Of a stretch of 64,000 nucleotides of DNA, positions 42,422 through 55,855 are shown one piece after another (position 1 is the first letter of the stretch; each line of letters opens with the position of its first letter). Source of the DNA: Rhizophagus clarus (lineage: Eukaryota; Glomeromycota; Glomeromycetes; Glomerales; Glomeraceae); assembly GCA_015698045.1 (NCBI GenBank), contig BLAL01000083.1, forward strand, positions 188,501 through 252,500, given 5' to 3'. The notes below the pieces were generated by a model, which saw nothing but the letters and a program-made list of their open reading frames with translations, made no database searches and was not told the DNA's origin. The position numbers were made by a program, and so were the translations under genes.

Positions 42422-44513
42422 CTATTGTTTGTGCGTTTTCTGGTGCCGCGTCACTTGATCAGGCCGCGAAAATTTTTTATTACACGTTGTAATTGGGCAT
42501 TTGAAGGGCCGTTCGCCCGTATGAACTCTCATCTATTTAAATAAATAAGTCGAATTAGGCCTTAATGTATAAAATAAATATAAAATAAATAAAAACGTAA
42601 ACGCTTATATACATGTTTAGTAAGATTAGAAGATTCCGCAAATCTTTTGACACATCCGTCAAACTTGCACTTGAAAGGTTTTTCACCTATATAAATAAAA
42701 AATTAAGAAATATTTTTTTTTTTTTAAAAAAAAAAATAATCTCACAATACCTGTGTGAACTCGCAGATGTATTGTCAGCGCTCCCGAAATAGAAAATTCT
42801 CGGCCACAGTCAGGCTGCGTGCATTTAAAGGGACGTTCTCCTGTATGAGTTCTCATATGTTGAGTCATAATATTAGCCTCAGAGAAGCGTTTTTTACAGA
42901 TAGTACATTGGTATGGTTTATCACCTAAGGATTAAATTGGAGAATTATCATAATGGACATGTGCAAATGTTATTAAGGAGAAAAATTATTGAATAAATTG
43001 TTTACCAGTATGCGTCTGTATATGTCTCATAACTTTTTGACGTTGTGTAAATGGACGTCCATTTCGATCACATTTCTCCCAATAGCAAATATATTGACTT
43101 CTTCCAGACCCAATATGAAGGTCACTGACATGACCTGTCAACTCCTCAAAAGTTTCGAATCGTAAATGACAATCCTGCCACTTACATCCATGTCTAAATT
43201 CTCGCGTTTCTAAATGGTCTAAACATAAATGTTTGATCAATTCATCACTCCCTTCCTTTTCCATTGAGCATGACGCCCATCGACAAAAGTTGCCTTTACT
43301 ACGACCAGCTACATGTAGTTTTGAAAGATGTGGTATAAGTTCATCGATAGATCTAAAAACTGCAGCACAAGTAGACCAAAGACAACGCGTCTCATCTAAA
43401 GCATCGTCTTCTTTTCGTTTGGTACCTGCAATATTAGCAGGCGTCGACTCTGAAGTAGAAGTTGTTGCAATATCTTCTATATCTGAAATTGGTCCAGATT
43501 GAAATGAATTTTCCGCATTTCCTTCCAAAACTATAGTCATTTTATGAGTAGACGTTTCATCTTGGGAAGAATTGTGGCTAATCACTGATGAGGTAGCACA
43601 ATTTGATTCAGAAGAAGTCTGAAAAGCGATTTACTTAATATTAGAATATTGTTAAAAACCTTAAACCTTAAATTTAATTAAGAACCCTAATAAGTTCCTG
43701 AGATCTTGTAAATCTTTTATCAATTTATTAAAAACAACGTACCTCAATATTTGAATTCATCATCTGAACATTTTCACCAATTGGGATCGAAATTGTCTGA
43801 ATTGAAGTTGTCGGAACACTAGAATCTGTATTTTGATGTTCTTCGGATAAAAACGCTGCACTTATATGATGTCGAAAAAATGGCATCCTAAATGATGAAC
43901 TCTGTCCAAGAATATGTGAAAAATTTCCATAGTCCATAAGATTTGAACTAATACTAGATCTATAATTCACAGAAGGATCGGAAAAACTAAAAGATGAAAA
44001 TTTTTGTAAATCAGCTTCGTCAACAATGTTGTTTGGTTCCAATTCTCGATTTGTCGTTGCAGCTTGTGCCGCAGCAACAGGACAACATTCTGTGCAGCAT
44101 TCACCTGCTATAGCGGGAGTCTGTGTGACTTGTAAAGCTGTTGCTGCGACTGAAGAATGACTTGGAATCTGGTTTGTCAACAATAAATCTTGGGTGCGAG
44201 TAAACTGGTTAAAGGATGGTAGTGTTGAATGCGAAACAGAAGTAAAATCCAAGTATGAGTTTGTAAGGCCATTAGAGAAATCTCCAACATCTCGAGTAAA
44301 ATCACTTTGTGGCGGCGGTCTAAACATTGAATTATAAACTCCTAATAAATCACTTTTAAATTGTGATGAACTTTTTCTTTGATTCGAAATTACACTATTT
44401 GAAACGGTTTCCTGTTGTAATAATTTATTTCCTCCAGCAAGAAATTGAATGCTAAATCTCTGCTGACGAAACAGTTGAATGTATATAATATCAATACGCG
44501 GATTCAAACACAA
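42422..44513 (-). CDS. C2H2 zinc-finger transcription factor, Zap1-like
   Basis: Five exons (44513-43743, 43618-43006, 42924-42751, 42686-42613, 42532-42422) join in phase to about 580 residues. The first half is Ser/Thr-rich and probably an activation region; it holds a cysteine cluster [13 protein letters not shown]. Eight C2H2 fingers follow: CLWSTC, CRWASC, CKWQDC, CYWEKC, then [28 protein letters not shown] and [10 protein letters not shown]. Tryptophan-containing CxWxxC fingers, plus the [16 protein letters not shown] link, match the zinc-responsive factor Zap1/ZafA, which activates zinc-uptake genes under zinc limitation. The last three introns interrupt the finger region. The start is uncertain because the first 25 residues are hydrophobic. 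GLI-like identity is an alternative. Confidence 0.65.
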
Positions 44514-44995
44514 GACGAGACAAACTTTTAAATATTAAAAGTACCTCCATAAACGTTTATGAATATTAATGTCAAAGTTAATAAAGATTATGCAAATTAT
44601 CTAAATTTAAGTTTTTCGAAGCGAAAAGTTTTTTGTGGCTAACCTTACAATAGAAAAAAGTTTTTGAAAATTTGATTGACCATAGACTCCAATGGACATA
44701 CAATAAGAAATTTTTTAAAATCAGTCAAAAAAACAATAATTCCCGATTGACCCTAATAGGTCAACTAGTATTCACATATCACATGATGATAAAATATCAC
44801 ATTTACACATTACACAGTATCCCAAATCTTTTAACCAGATCGATACCGTTCTGTAGTTTTCCACAATAATACATTCTAAAAAAAAAATTTTTCTTTTAAG
44901 AAGTGTTTTTTATTTTTTATTTTTTTTCCAAGTGTACAATCCATTCAGTTAAAGCTTCTAATTTAGAAAAGCTTGAGTAACGAAAGCAAGTAGAA
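44514..44995. promoter_or_regulatory. Divergent promoter region
   Basis: A 482-bp head-to-head spacer between the Zap1-like gene (minus) and the Nab3-like gene (plus), so it should hold both promoters. The pyrimidine-rich stretch at 44890-44930 just upstream of the Nab3-like start may be its core promoter or leader. No zinc-response element of the ACCTTNAAGGT type was seen. Confidence 0.5.
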
Positions 44996-47900
44996 ATGTC
45001 AGAAATAGAGGGACAAAGTATGTCAGATTTGTACAAAGGTTCAATAGAGATTAATAATAACACTCAAAAAGGAATTGTTCATGAAAAGGATATTTCTGCG
45101 TTAAATTCTTTTACAAATTTTTCTTTGGAAAATGCTACCTCAATTAACCAACCTACTAAAGAGCACCACTCTAATATTTCAGAACAACTTCCATTTACTG
45201 AAAATAACCCTCATATGATGACAAAAATTTCTCAAAGTGAACAAATAACATATAATGCAAAACCTTCCTCTAGGTTACAACAAAAAGAAATTAGTATAGG
45301 CGAACAGCAGGAAATAGATATTACCACTAGTATCCAACCAACATCGAAGAACGAAATAAATTCTGATACTATTCAAAATGTTTCTACCTTCGAAGGAGTA
45401 GTTGAAACTCCTCTGAAATTGTTTAATCCAGACTTTTCTATGCAAAATCAGATAGAAATGCCTTTACCCAACTCTAATATTGATATTGATAATAATTCAT
45501 TGGCCCAAGCTTCTATTGAGCAATCACCTGAACCATCTGTGAAAAAAGAACCGTCTTTAAAACAAGAATTATCCATTGAACAGCAAACATCTATAGAATC
45601 GCAATTCTCTAATGATAAAACTTCACCCAATATTGGAGTAAATTATCAAAATAATGTTATTAACTCATTACCTTATATAAAAATGGAAAATAATAATATG
45701 GAAACAGATGATAATTTCAATTCCAAAGAAAACAACGATATTAATGTAAAACCTTTACGTGCAAAAGCTTCTGACCTGTTTAATGTATCAAATGCTCATC
45801 TATCGTCAGAATTCAGTTATCAAGACGAAAATAATAATCAAACCAAAAATGAAGGTAATTCGTTGAGTGAATTTGGGCAAATTCCTCAACTGTCTAATGT
45901 ACAATCTCCTACTATTGAAGGAAATGTTAATCAGAGTGAAATTGAACAAAGCGCGCAGCTTAATATTAACCAAACTAACAGAGAATCGAGAAGATGGAGA
46001 AATCATCGTTCTCCAAATTCTTCACAATTTGATAATGAGAAATCTGATCATAAAGGTTCATTAAATTTAAGAAAAATATCAGATGCAGAGTTTCAAGCTT
46101 TGCCTTCTGGATCACGTTTGTTTTTAGGAAATTTATCAACCCATTCAACTTCAAGAAAAGAACTTTTTGATATTTTTTCTCCGTACGGGGAAATTTTGCA
46201 AATATCCATTAAAAATAGTTTTGGGTTTGTTCAATATGATAACGTTGAAAGTGTGAAAAAGGCGATTGAGAAGGAAAATGGAAGGATTTTACATGGATTA
46301 AAATTGGGCAAGTATTTAGTAAAATTAAAAATTACATAAATATGACTGAACCTATGTACTCACTTTTATTATATTGGTACAGGATTGGAAATATCCTACA
46401 GTAAACCGTGGAATCATTCACCCGTTCAAGAAGAAGGAGGATTTAAATCCGGAGTTATTCATAGACACAAAAAACATTGGAATCAGAGAGGAGGCCATAA
46501 AAACGCGTGGCAAAGTGAGCGCGACAGCAGTAGGGGACATCATGGACAATCATTTCCTAATCGCAGACATAATGAATATGAACGTCGACCAAATGATCCT
46601 AAGTTCGGTCGTCGCACGTCATATGATTCGAGAAGCGGGTATGATTACCCTGATCATAAGGAATTTCGATCACAAGAATTTCGTGAAGACTTCAAGGAAG
46701 AACATGATTATCGACCACGTGAGGAAAGAGGAATCCGACGTGGTTCGTATCGCGAACAACATCGCGAGGAACGTTTTAAACATCGTTCTAAACCTTATAA
46801 AATCCCTTCTCGTGACTTTAATAATGAACGACGTCAAAGTCGTGAATATCCGTATCGTTCCCAATCACATGATGAACCTAATGAAGAATTTCCTTTGCCT
46901 CGACGTCAAGGAAATGATGTGCCAGAATGCCAAATTATTGTCCTTGAAGAAGTAGAACGGTATTTATTTTTCATTCGTTTATGATTATATCATAATCTTA
47001 TTTAATAAAAACGAGCTTTTTTACATAGTAACTTTTTATGGCAAGTCGAAAAAGCTTTTCGTGAAGCATCAAGTACTGTTCATATCCTTCATCTGTCTCG
47101 AAAACTACATCCTCAATCTGTTATTCGTCAGATGGTTATAGAAGGAGTTCATGCTGTTGTTTTTATTGAAAAACATCTTGCATTAAATGGGAGAGTGAAT
47201 ATGCAAATATTTGATCAAACACGATCTAGGGACAATGTCAAATATGATGGTTAGTATTTGATTAATTGACGAATGTGCTATATATGTACCCTTGAAAATA
47301 TTTATTTATATGTCTCTTTTTTAGAATATAACAATATTAAGGTTGAGGAAGCAGTTGGTTTTTTGTTGCGTGCCAGAGTTTCTCAACGTCCAATAGAAAT
47401 TAGAACAGATAATAATTTATTTGGACAACAAAACGTGCAACAAGTACCCCAATTACCATCAATCACAGGACAGCCAGTCTCAACTAATATTAATCCAATT
47501 TCTTTAAATAATGTTAATTTTGCTGCACTTGCGAATTTACTCGGATCTCTTCAACAACAGCAACAATCTGCACCTGCTTCCGTTCCCACTCAAGGAATAC
47601 AACAAATTCCTATGATTCCACAAGCAGGAGGTATTCAACCCTCTCAACAACCCAATTTGTTATCTCAACAACAGCCACCAAATATAGATGTGCAACAATT
47701 ACTCCGACAACTTGCTCCACAAAATTCTGGACTCCAGAATCAAAATCCGTTCATGTCAATGCCACAACAGATAGCACCAAATCTTGCATCACCACAATCA
47801 CATTTTAATACTACAGCTATGATGAACCAACCTCCCAATATCCTTTCACAAAATGCAATATCATCCAGTGGAATACCTTTATCACAACATCAGGCTCCAC

Positions 47901-48001
47901 ATATTAGCCCAAATGTGTCTCAATTCTCAACTCCAATTTCCACCCCATCAAATGTAACAGACTTAATGGCTCAATTTAAACAATACAGCAATCAACGTTG
48001 A
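44996..48001 (+). CDS. Nab3-like RNA-binding termination factor
   Basis: Four exons (44996-46307, 46383-46959, 47029-47249, 47325-48001) join in phase to 928 residues. Residues 1-365 are low-complexity, Asn/Gln/Ser-rich. An RRM follows (SGSRLFLGNL, then KNSFGFVQYDNVESVKKAIE, ending LKLGLEISYSKP). Next is an Arg/Tyr/Asp-rich linker, then an anticodon-binding-like domain (PECQIIVLEEVE to FLLRARV), and a Gln/Pro-rich tail with LANLLGSLQQQQQ. This order (disordered N-terminus, one RRM, C-terminal domain, Gln-rich tail) is that of Nab3, which with Nrd1 and Sen1 terminates short RNA polymerase II transcripts. The first intron has a GC donor (GCAAGT, 46308), the others GT. Intact. Confidence 0.7.
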
Positions 48002-49318
48002 TAGTATTTATATATCGCATATTTATTTGCGAAATTCTTAATTCTTAAGAATTCAGGTGTAATGTTTGTAATTTTTTTTTATTATTTAATAAAAATCGCA
48101 TTTAAATATTAATTTGTTTATTTGCCAATTAGTTTTCATAAAAGCTACTGGTTGAAGTTTATAAAGTTTAAGCTTTGCCAAAAAGATGCTAAAATTAAAG
48201 AAATATTAAGTTTAATACATCAATTAAATGTTTTTTTATCTATTCTTTGTATTAAAATATTTTTGTAAATATTTATATTTAATTGGTAAAATAAATAAAA
48301 TAAAATTAATATTTATCTAATATATTTAATGTTAATTTATAAATTTGCTTGCTAATTAATTATTGCTTGCGTCTGATTTTACAATTATTCCTTAAACTCT
48401 AAACTAAAATTAATTCAAGTATTTTAGATTTAATAATCATAAAAATGAAATTTAATTTATTAGATAACTTATATTCTTAAAATTAATAGATAATTAGCTA
48501 TATCAGTTTATAATTTTTTAGTTTTTTTAATAAAATTTTTATTTAATAATTACAAAAATATTAATATTAGTTTATTAGAATCATTTATTAAAATATACTA
48601 AATAATAATTAAATTTATATTTTTAGTATTAATAAATAATAATATATATATATATATATCAGATTAATAAATGCATACTATTCAATTTACTATAAATTAT
48701 TTATTAAAGGTATACATATTTAATATGACATAAAAACAATACCAAAGATTAGCATTACTTTCTGCATAAGGAAGGGTAATTAGATAGTATCATAATGTGG
48801 CTATCTATATATACTGTATCCAAAACAAATAATACAATAATATCTAATAAAACTAAAAATCAATAAAGCCAATTACTGGAATTTTTTACAAGATATTACA
48901 TTAGATGCTTACTGTAAACAAATAATTTTTATTCAAAAACTAACAGTTATAAATACAAACACTTGGACAATAAATAAAATCAGTAAAATAAATTGTCAAT
49001 CAAATAAGATTTTAGTGACTTACTATCTGAAATGCAACAATAATGAAACCATCAAATTATAGCAAAACATGAGTATATGATACCAGCTGAATGTTGCAAA
49101 ATAGAAATAATAGACAAAGATTCCAGTACATATGATAGTAATTTTCCACTGAATAGTTATATTAAAATCAATAAATTACCATTTTAATATTTAAAGATAG
49201 GATAATAGAAACAACTTTAAATTCTTTAATTATTCTTTCCTTAATATAAGATATATAGATTTACAAATAGATAGATGATAATAACTTAAAAATAAGACTA
49301 ATAGAAATAAAAAAAACT
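48002..49318. other. AT-rich DNA, 3' flank of the Nab3-like gene
   Basis: No gene. 48780-49318 contains frames such as MWLSIYTVSKTNNTIIS and CCKIEIIDKDSSTYDSN between many stops, probably the decayed LINE body that precedes the RNase H remnant. Confidence 0.4.
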
Positions 49319-49886
49319 TTGGCAAAAAGAATAACCGTAAAATATTATACAGATGGTTTTCTTATACCAAATTTTTCTACTATAGCAAATATACAAAATA
49401 TCAAACTTATATATACAGATATGAAAGTAGCATTTTGTATTAATAATAAATACTCTATTAGTTTAAGCCAATTTATCATTATGACTTTCATCAATAAGAT
49501 TAGAATTAATAACTATATTTATAGTCTTACTTACTAGTCCTATAAATGCAAAAGTTAAATATACACAGATAGTCAAAGTACTATTCATATGATTAATAAT
49601 CAATATAATAAATCAGATAAAAAACTATTAAAGCAAATAAACTTATTAATTCTACTTAAGATTAATATTTTTTTACAAAAAAAAAAAAAAAATGGATTTA
49701 GAGTTAGTGAAAATTAAAGAATATAGTAAAAATAAAATAAATAAAATAACAAACAAATTGACTAAAAGTACAAATAGTAGTAATAATTATTTTAACAACA
49801 GATTTAATTATAACAATAAAGTAGTTAAATACTTTCCAGTATACAAAAATATTTTAATTAAATACAATTTAAGAAAATTCATTTAA
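49319..49886 (+). pseudogene. Heavily mutated LINE RNase H / C-terminal remnant
   Basis: Frames read VKYYTDGFLIP (RNase H first-strand YTDGS motif), then IYTDSQSTIHMINN, then LELVKIKEYSKNKINKI (expected VKxHSGxxxND), and FNYNNKVVKYFPVYKNI, a LINE C-terminal tail. Many codons have drifted to AT-rich ones (Asp to Asn, Gly to Ser or Lys), with several stops. The order and spacing identify the C-terminal part of a LINE ORF2 of the kind whose front part lies at 8584-10775, but its 5' part here is unrecognisable. Confidence 0.55.
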
Positions 49887-50309
49887 ATTTTAATAAATAC
49901 TAAAGTGGTTGCAGAATGGTTACTATTAAAGATAAATAAAGAAGAATCATCAAAATCAATTGCATAAAATATAATTTGGAATTTAATTCATAAATATAAG
50001 AGTTTAATTATTTAAACTACTTTTTTTACTATTTTCTATTGTTTCTTTGTACTATTCCTACCTTAATAACTTTATTTAGTATATTTTTTTATTGATTATT
50101 TTTATTTTCTTATTATTTTTTCTATTCTTTTCTTATAATTATTTTTTTTTTTACTTTTTTTTTACATTTTATATTTCAGTAACTGAAAAAAATACTGGTA
50201 TTTAATATTCATTATTAAATTATTTGCCAAACTTCTTCTTATAGGTTCTATTTTAATCCAGTGAAAGCCAAACATATATAAGAATTTTATGTGTTTTAAA
50301 TGTAATAAT
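49887..50309. other. AT-rich spacer
   Basis: No gene or element recognised. Confidence 0.5.
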
Positions 50310-50606
50310 AGGACCTCAGACATTACTGATACAACTCATAATCATGAAAAAGAGCAAATTGATGTAAAATTTAGAAGCTAAAAAACATGTTTTTTGCAAT
50401 TTTCTTGTCAACCAGTGATCCAAATTGGATAATCGTTTTTTTAAAATGTAGCTCTCAATGAGATTTACAAAATAAAAAAAAGTTTATCAAAATTGGTTGA
50501 ATAGATGGCGAGATATCCTTAAAAAACTAAAAGAGCAAATTGGCTTAATTTTAAGAAAAATGGGTAAAAAAAAAATGTGAGTTATTTTAGTAATGTCCGG
50601 GATCCT
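50310..50606. mobile_element. hAT-like MITE, copy 2
   Basis: 297 bp, ends AGGACCTCAGACATTACT and (inverted) AGGATCCCGGACATTACT, with an 8-bp duplication GTAATAAT / ATAATAAT (7 of 8 identical; 50302-50309 and 50607-50614). Same family as 34590-34883. Confidence 0.8.
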
Positions 50607-51233
50607 ATAATAATAATAAGAAAAAAAATTGGCATCACTTTATTACTTGTAAAATTAATAAGAAAATATAACCAAAAATTAGAAAAAAAATACAAGATGA
50701 TCTTATCCCTACTATTCTAAAACTAAATAATCAACAAAAGAATATAGATATAGATATATATGAAAAATTAAACAAGATACTAGGACTATACTAGGCATAT
50801 ATTATAATAATAGGAAGTTTACTGATTTTTATGTATTAGTTTTAAAAGCCAAAATTAATAATAATCTCTTTAATTTAGTAAAACAACTATTTAAATTTAT
50901 AGAAATAAAAAATATAATATTTATATTAATCACTTTAAAGAACTAATCTGATTTTTTATAATATATAGTAATAATAATTTGAAAAAAAGTCAAAAACATT
51001 GGAAAAAAAAATAAATCAAATAGATCTAAAAATATAAAGCATTACTTTAAATTTTCTTACTAGCAAACAAATCATTCAAGGTAAGAAAAATAACAATTGA
51101 AAAGAAAAAAGTTACTACCAAAAAACAGGAAATTCTAATTATAACATTTGATGATCCTTCTTCTAAAATAGTAACAAATAAAATTTGTATAATAATAAAA
51201 AACAATAAAATAATTAAAAAGGTTTATGATTAG
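50607..51233. other. AT-rich spacer
   Basis: Lysine/asparagine-rich short frames and stops only; nothing recognised. Confidence 0.5.
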
Positions 51234-52147
51234 TAAAGCTTTCTTTGAATGGATAAAATTCTAAGATTTACCTGGATTATTCTATTATCCAGATTATCTG
51301 TTATCTTATTTTGACCAGATATCCAGATTTAGAATTTTTGAAATGAATAATCTTATAAATAATCCAGATCATCCTAGGTTAAAAATATGATTTATATGTT
51401 ATTATTAAAGTTGCCTGTTAAAACTAAAAAAGAAATTCTGAAAGATTTTGGCCAATTAAATCCATTCTGAAACTAAAGCTGAAACTATTCTTAATTTTGG
51501 CCAAAATTAAAAATTAGCCAAAATTACGGCATTAAATCACGTAATATTACACAAATTTCTAAAAAAGAAAATTTTGATTTCCAGCAAAATTGGAAAATTG
51601 TATTACACAATAGTTATACAAGAATCCAAAAAAGGTTATTTCTATATTGATCATTTATTTGGCCAGAATTATGATATTAAAGCCAGCTTATAATTTTGGC
51701 CAAATTTTGGCATTTTGGTAATAATTTCAGCATTATAATTTTGGCAAATTTACTTTTAATTGCCTAAACTTTTGGTTACAAAAAAGTTTCGGTCTTGATC
51801 TAAACTATCTAATTTCGGCAGGTAACCTTAGTTATTATCCAGTAAATCAGACTCTAGCTGTACTGATAATCTATAATATTCAAACAGGACCCCAGAAACT
51901 ATATATATAGGTTATTTCAAAAATTAAAAATTTACTATGATCTTTACTTAAGTTAAGCCAAAATTTTACTAATAGTGTTACCCAGTTTATTAATAACCTT
52001 AAATCTTTCCTATGAGCGTTACCCAAAATAAAAATAACCTGTTTTAGTTTTTATAACCTAATTTTATGATTTTATTACTAATTATTAACCAAATATTGTT
52101 GCCATAATACTAATTACATGCTTTTGTGAAAAAAAATTAAAGATTTC

Positions 52148-55100
52148 CTAAGAATTTCCTTCCATACATAGATGACTGGGTAAATTTGCAACATTATTTA
52201 CATCCAAGCAACTGTTATCAAAATAATAAATAACTTGCTTTGGAATTATATGAGCAAATATATTACCATCAGATTTACATATTTGAGAAAATAAATTACC
52301 GTCAGTATTGGCAAATGTAGCAACTGAAATGTAAGATAAAGAATCTATGTCTTGGGAAAAAGAAACATAAGCATACCGCATAGATATTGATCTATATAGT
52401 GATAATATTTTTCCTAAAAATATACTTCCCTTTGATATAAATAAAATAAATCTGTTTTCTCTTAATGGATTATTATCAGTTACATTTGCACGAGAAATGT
52501 TTGGGGCTATAATGAAAATCAATAAATAATAAGAATAAATTATTTACTGTTAAAAGCTCATTAATATATCAGATATACCATTAATGTATTGAGGTAATCC
52601 AATATTTTTCAAATTTTTTCTTCCTGTTCATCTTTCTTTTCATGACCTAATTGTTGGTTCTGAAGTACCATCTTTTCAGAAAAATTCTGAAATTAACAAA
52701 TTTGCTGAATTTTTATTGAATTCTTTTTGATTATTAGATGATTGAATCACATTTAATATACGGTTTTTGCAAGGCCTTTCAGATCATGAAAATGCATTAT
52801 AAGATGTACGAGCTTGAATTATCTGTGATATATTCATCAAACCATTTGTATAAAATAATTCATTTTGTTGAAATTCAATTAATGAAGATAATTTGTTGGT
52901 ACTTAAAATATAATCTAATTCCACTTTTGATGAATCTGATATATCAGATATTTGTTTCAACTCTAATTCTGTTAAATTTACTAATTGCGATAATTGTGCT
53001 ACTTCTGAAGCTGCACCGGTAAAAGAATTTTTATTCAAATTGTCCAATTTAAATTCATCATCGTTAAAATCTAATCCACTAACGTTATCTATATCAAAAT
53101 CATCATCACTGTTCTTTAAAAGATCAGAAATTGCCATTGATTGATGTGATATTGAAATATAAAAATGTGGAATTGTTTTATCGTTTAACAGTTTAATTCC
53201 TAATGTTTTGATAAATCTAGCCGCATCATTATATGCTGTTTTGATTGCATCATAAATAGCATTATCATCAGACCATATTCGCAAAATATCAATATTTTCA
53301 TTTGACATAGAATTTGGATTAAAATCAAATACATAACCTAATAAAATTAATTATTAATTACATATAATTACATAAAAATAAATTTAGTTTATTAGTTTAC
53401 ACTTTACAATACCTGATGCTGATGTCTTTTCCTTTTGGATTTGTATACCTTGTCTAATAATTTTATTCCGATAAGTAACACGTTGTTGAATTTTAAAAAA
53501 TTCATAAAAAGAAAAATCATTTGTTATTTGGCATGATATGCCAAATAGATGTTCTATAGCTTCAGTACTGTGTTCCCAGAGATATAAAGGATATAATGAA
53601 TAAAATTCATGGTGAGATATGATTAAAAGTATTAATGATTCTGCTAAACTAGTAAAAATTTTAAAACTTTGTGGAGAAATAAAGTTTTTGGAAATAGAAA
53701 ATATTGAATTATATAATTGATTAGCACTTTCTATATATTCAGCCCACATATTTAAAAAAAAGTATTCACGCATAGCCATAATAATTCGTTCTTTATGAAA
53801 AATATTACAGTTTAAATAAGAATCAAATAGATCTCCTATTTAAATTAAAATAGTTTATTAACTATAATATAGATCAGTACCTTATAATGTACATTATAAT
53901 AATTATCATGGAATTCAAAAAAATTCTCAGCCTTTTCACAATTCATTATTAATCATTGTGCATTAAATTCAGCGAGAACGTCATCTGATCTTAAACTAAC
54001 TAGATTAATATCTGCATCTCGTGCCATAATTAATACATTCATTAAAAGATTGTATATTTCCATAGCATTTGATTCTCCATTTGTTGGCAACATAGCAATT
54101 ACAAGAAGTGGAATTTTTTCCATTGGAATCTAAAAATATAAATAAATACCTTTATTGACTTTTGTTATAAGTAAATATTCAAATATAAAAATTATAATCG
54201 ATTTCATACCTTTAATACCACTACCCTAACTTAAGTCACGATAGCATTTTTTTGCTTTATAATATTCATAACTTTATATATATCATCATATGTTTCAACT
54301 AAAATTTCTGATAATTTTAAAGTTGACTCCACAATGCAACCTAATTTATCTGAATATGTAAGTTTAGGCCAAATTTTTGTACAGTCTGTCATTCCAACAA
54401 TAGGTCTGTTCCAATTAAGCGCTCTAGTTAACTGGGCAACTTTAAGTATATTTTCGTATACTGACTCTGGATTAGATATGATGTCACTTTCTTTTGCTCG
54501 CATATATCTTATAGTTCTAATGCTCATTCCTGCAAACATTTGCCTAAAGATTTCATATTCACAGCTACTTTCTGATAACAAACAAAAAAATTGTTTTAAA
54601 TGTTCAGCATAACGAAGACCTGTCATTTTTTTATCCTGTAACTTCTTTTCTTGTATTTGTACCATTAATACTACTAATTCTTGAAATGTTTTTTCTCCTT
54701 TAAATAATCCATCTTTTTCAAATTGAGCCAACTTAAACCAAATTTCTGCATCATTATCGCTATTATCGGCTGATACCCATAATGATTTAAGATTTATATT
54801 AAGTAGTAATTTACTTAAAAGATGTTTAAGATACCATTTTGGAATAAAGCGAATATTTTTTCCAGTTGCTCGTTGCTAAAAATAAATGTAAAATTAGATT
54901 AAAGTTTGTAAATTAAATAGTTAATTTAAATACATACTTTCTTTGTTGCTTGATTTAAATGACTATTTTTTCTTAATTTATCACATTCATCACAAATACC
55001 CAATTCTCTAGTTGTAAAATTTTCACATGTTTTACTTCTAACAGAAAGAGTAGTTTTATCTAGTATTTATATAGCATGTGCACGTAAATATTTTTTAAAA

Positions 55101-55855
55101 TCAGCACATCTCGTTTTACTAAGACTTTTTAATCTAAGATTTGCTTTAACAATTTCTGGAAATAACTCTTTTACAGCTATATCAGGTTTAATTGATCCTC
55201 CAAATTCAGCTGGACTATTAAGCACATATTCTTGATATTTATTTTCATATAATCCTTTACATGCAACTTTTTTGATAATTATATTTTCCTCTTCAACTCT
55301 AATTTTTTTAGGTTTAAAAAAAACTTTAATACTTTGCTGTTCTTCGTTACTGTACTTACAATTACTCAATTTACCATGCATTGTAAGATTTTTATCTCTA
55401 AATTTTTGATCTAAACAGATTTCTTTACCACATTTATAACGAACCAATTCTGGTGTTATTTCTTCCATAAAATATTTATTAGCATATAATTTATTTTATA
55501 ATTTATCTATGTCTGTTTGTAATATGATTTTTTTACTAGGTTTTCTCTTTTTTTTCTGTAAATTAATATTTATAATATTATCTTCAACATCTTCAACCAT
55601 AACATTATCTTCAACTCTAACATCATCTTCATCTTCAATTATAATATCGTCTTCATTATCATTAACTATAGCATTATTATCTTTTCTCATTTTTTCATTG
55701 ATTATTTCTTCATTTTGTTCTGTATTTATTTCATCTAATTTTTCAACTAAATCATATTCTAAAAAATCAAAATCATCAGAATCGTATTCATCATCATGTA
55801 AAAAATATTTTAAACTTGGAAAAGTAGGATTATTTTTGGAACTTTCAGCTTGCAT
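52148..55855 (-). pseudogene. Large multi-exon DDE transposase-like gene, inactivated
   Basis: Minus-strand exons in order: 55855 to about 54932 (acidic N-terminus, DNA-binding-like ELGICDECDKLRKN), interrupted by in-frame TAA at 55496 and 55067; about 54877-54200 (KNIRFIPKWYLKHLLSKLLL, GMSIRTIRYMRAKE, then NRPIVGMTDCTKIWPKLTYS and KLGCIVESTLKLSE) with a TAA at 54231; about 54130-53960 (IPMEKIPLLVIAMLPTNGES, then VSLRSDDVLAEFNAQ); about 53800-53415 (YPLYLWEHSTEAIEHLFGIS, CQITNDFSFYEFFKI); about 53340-52784; and a last piece at 52522-52148. Conserved Asp in MTDCTKI and RSDDV and Glu in TEAIEHLFG suit an RNase H-fold transposase. Exon borders are partly inferred. I recognise the pattern but cannot name the family. 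Confidence 0.6.

Noticed and set aside
46374-46955. 193-codon plus-strand ORF within the Nab3-like gene
   Set aside because: Different frame from the spliced Nab3-like exon 2, which continues the RRM and has the expected Arg/Asp-rich linker.
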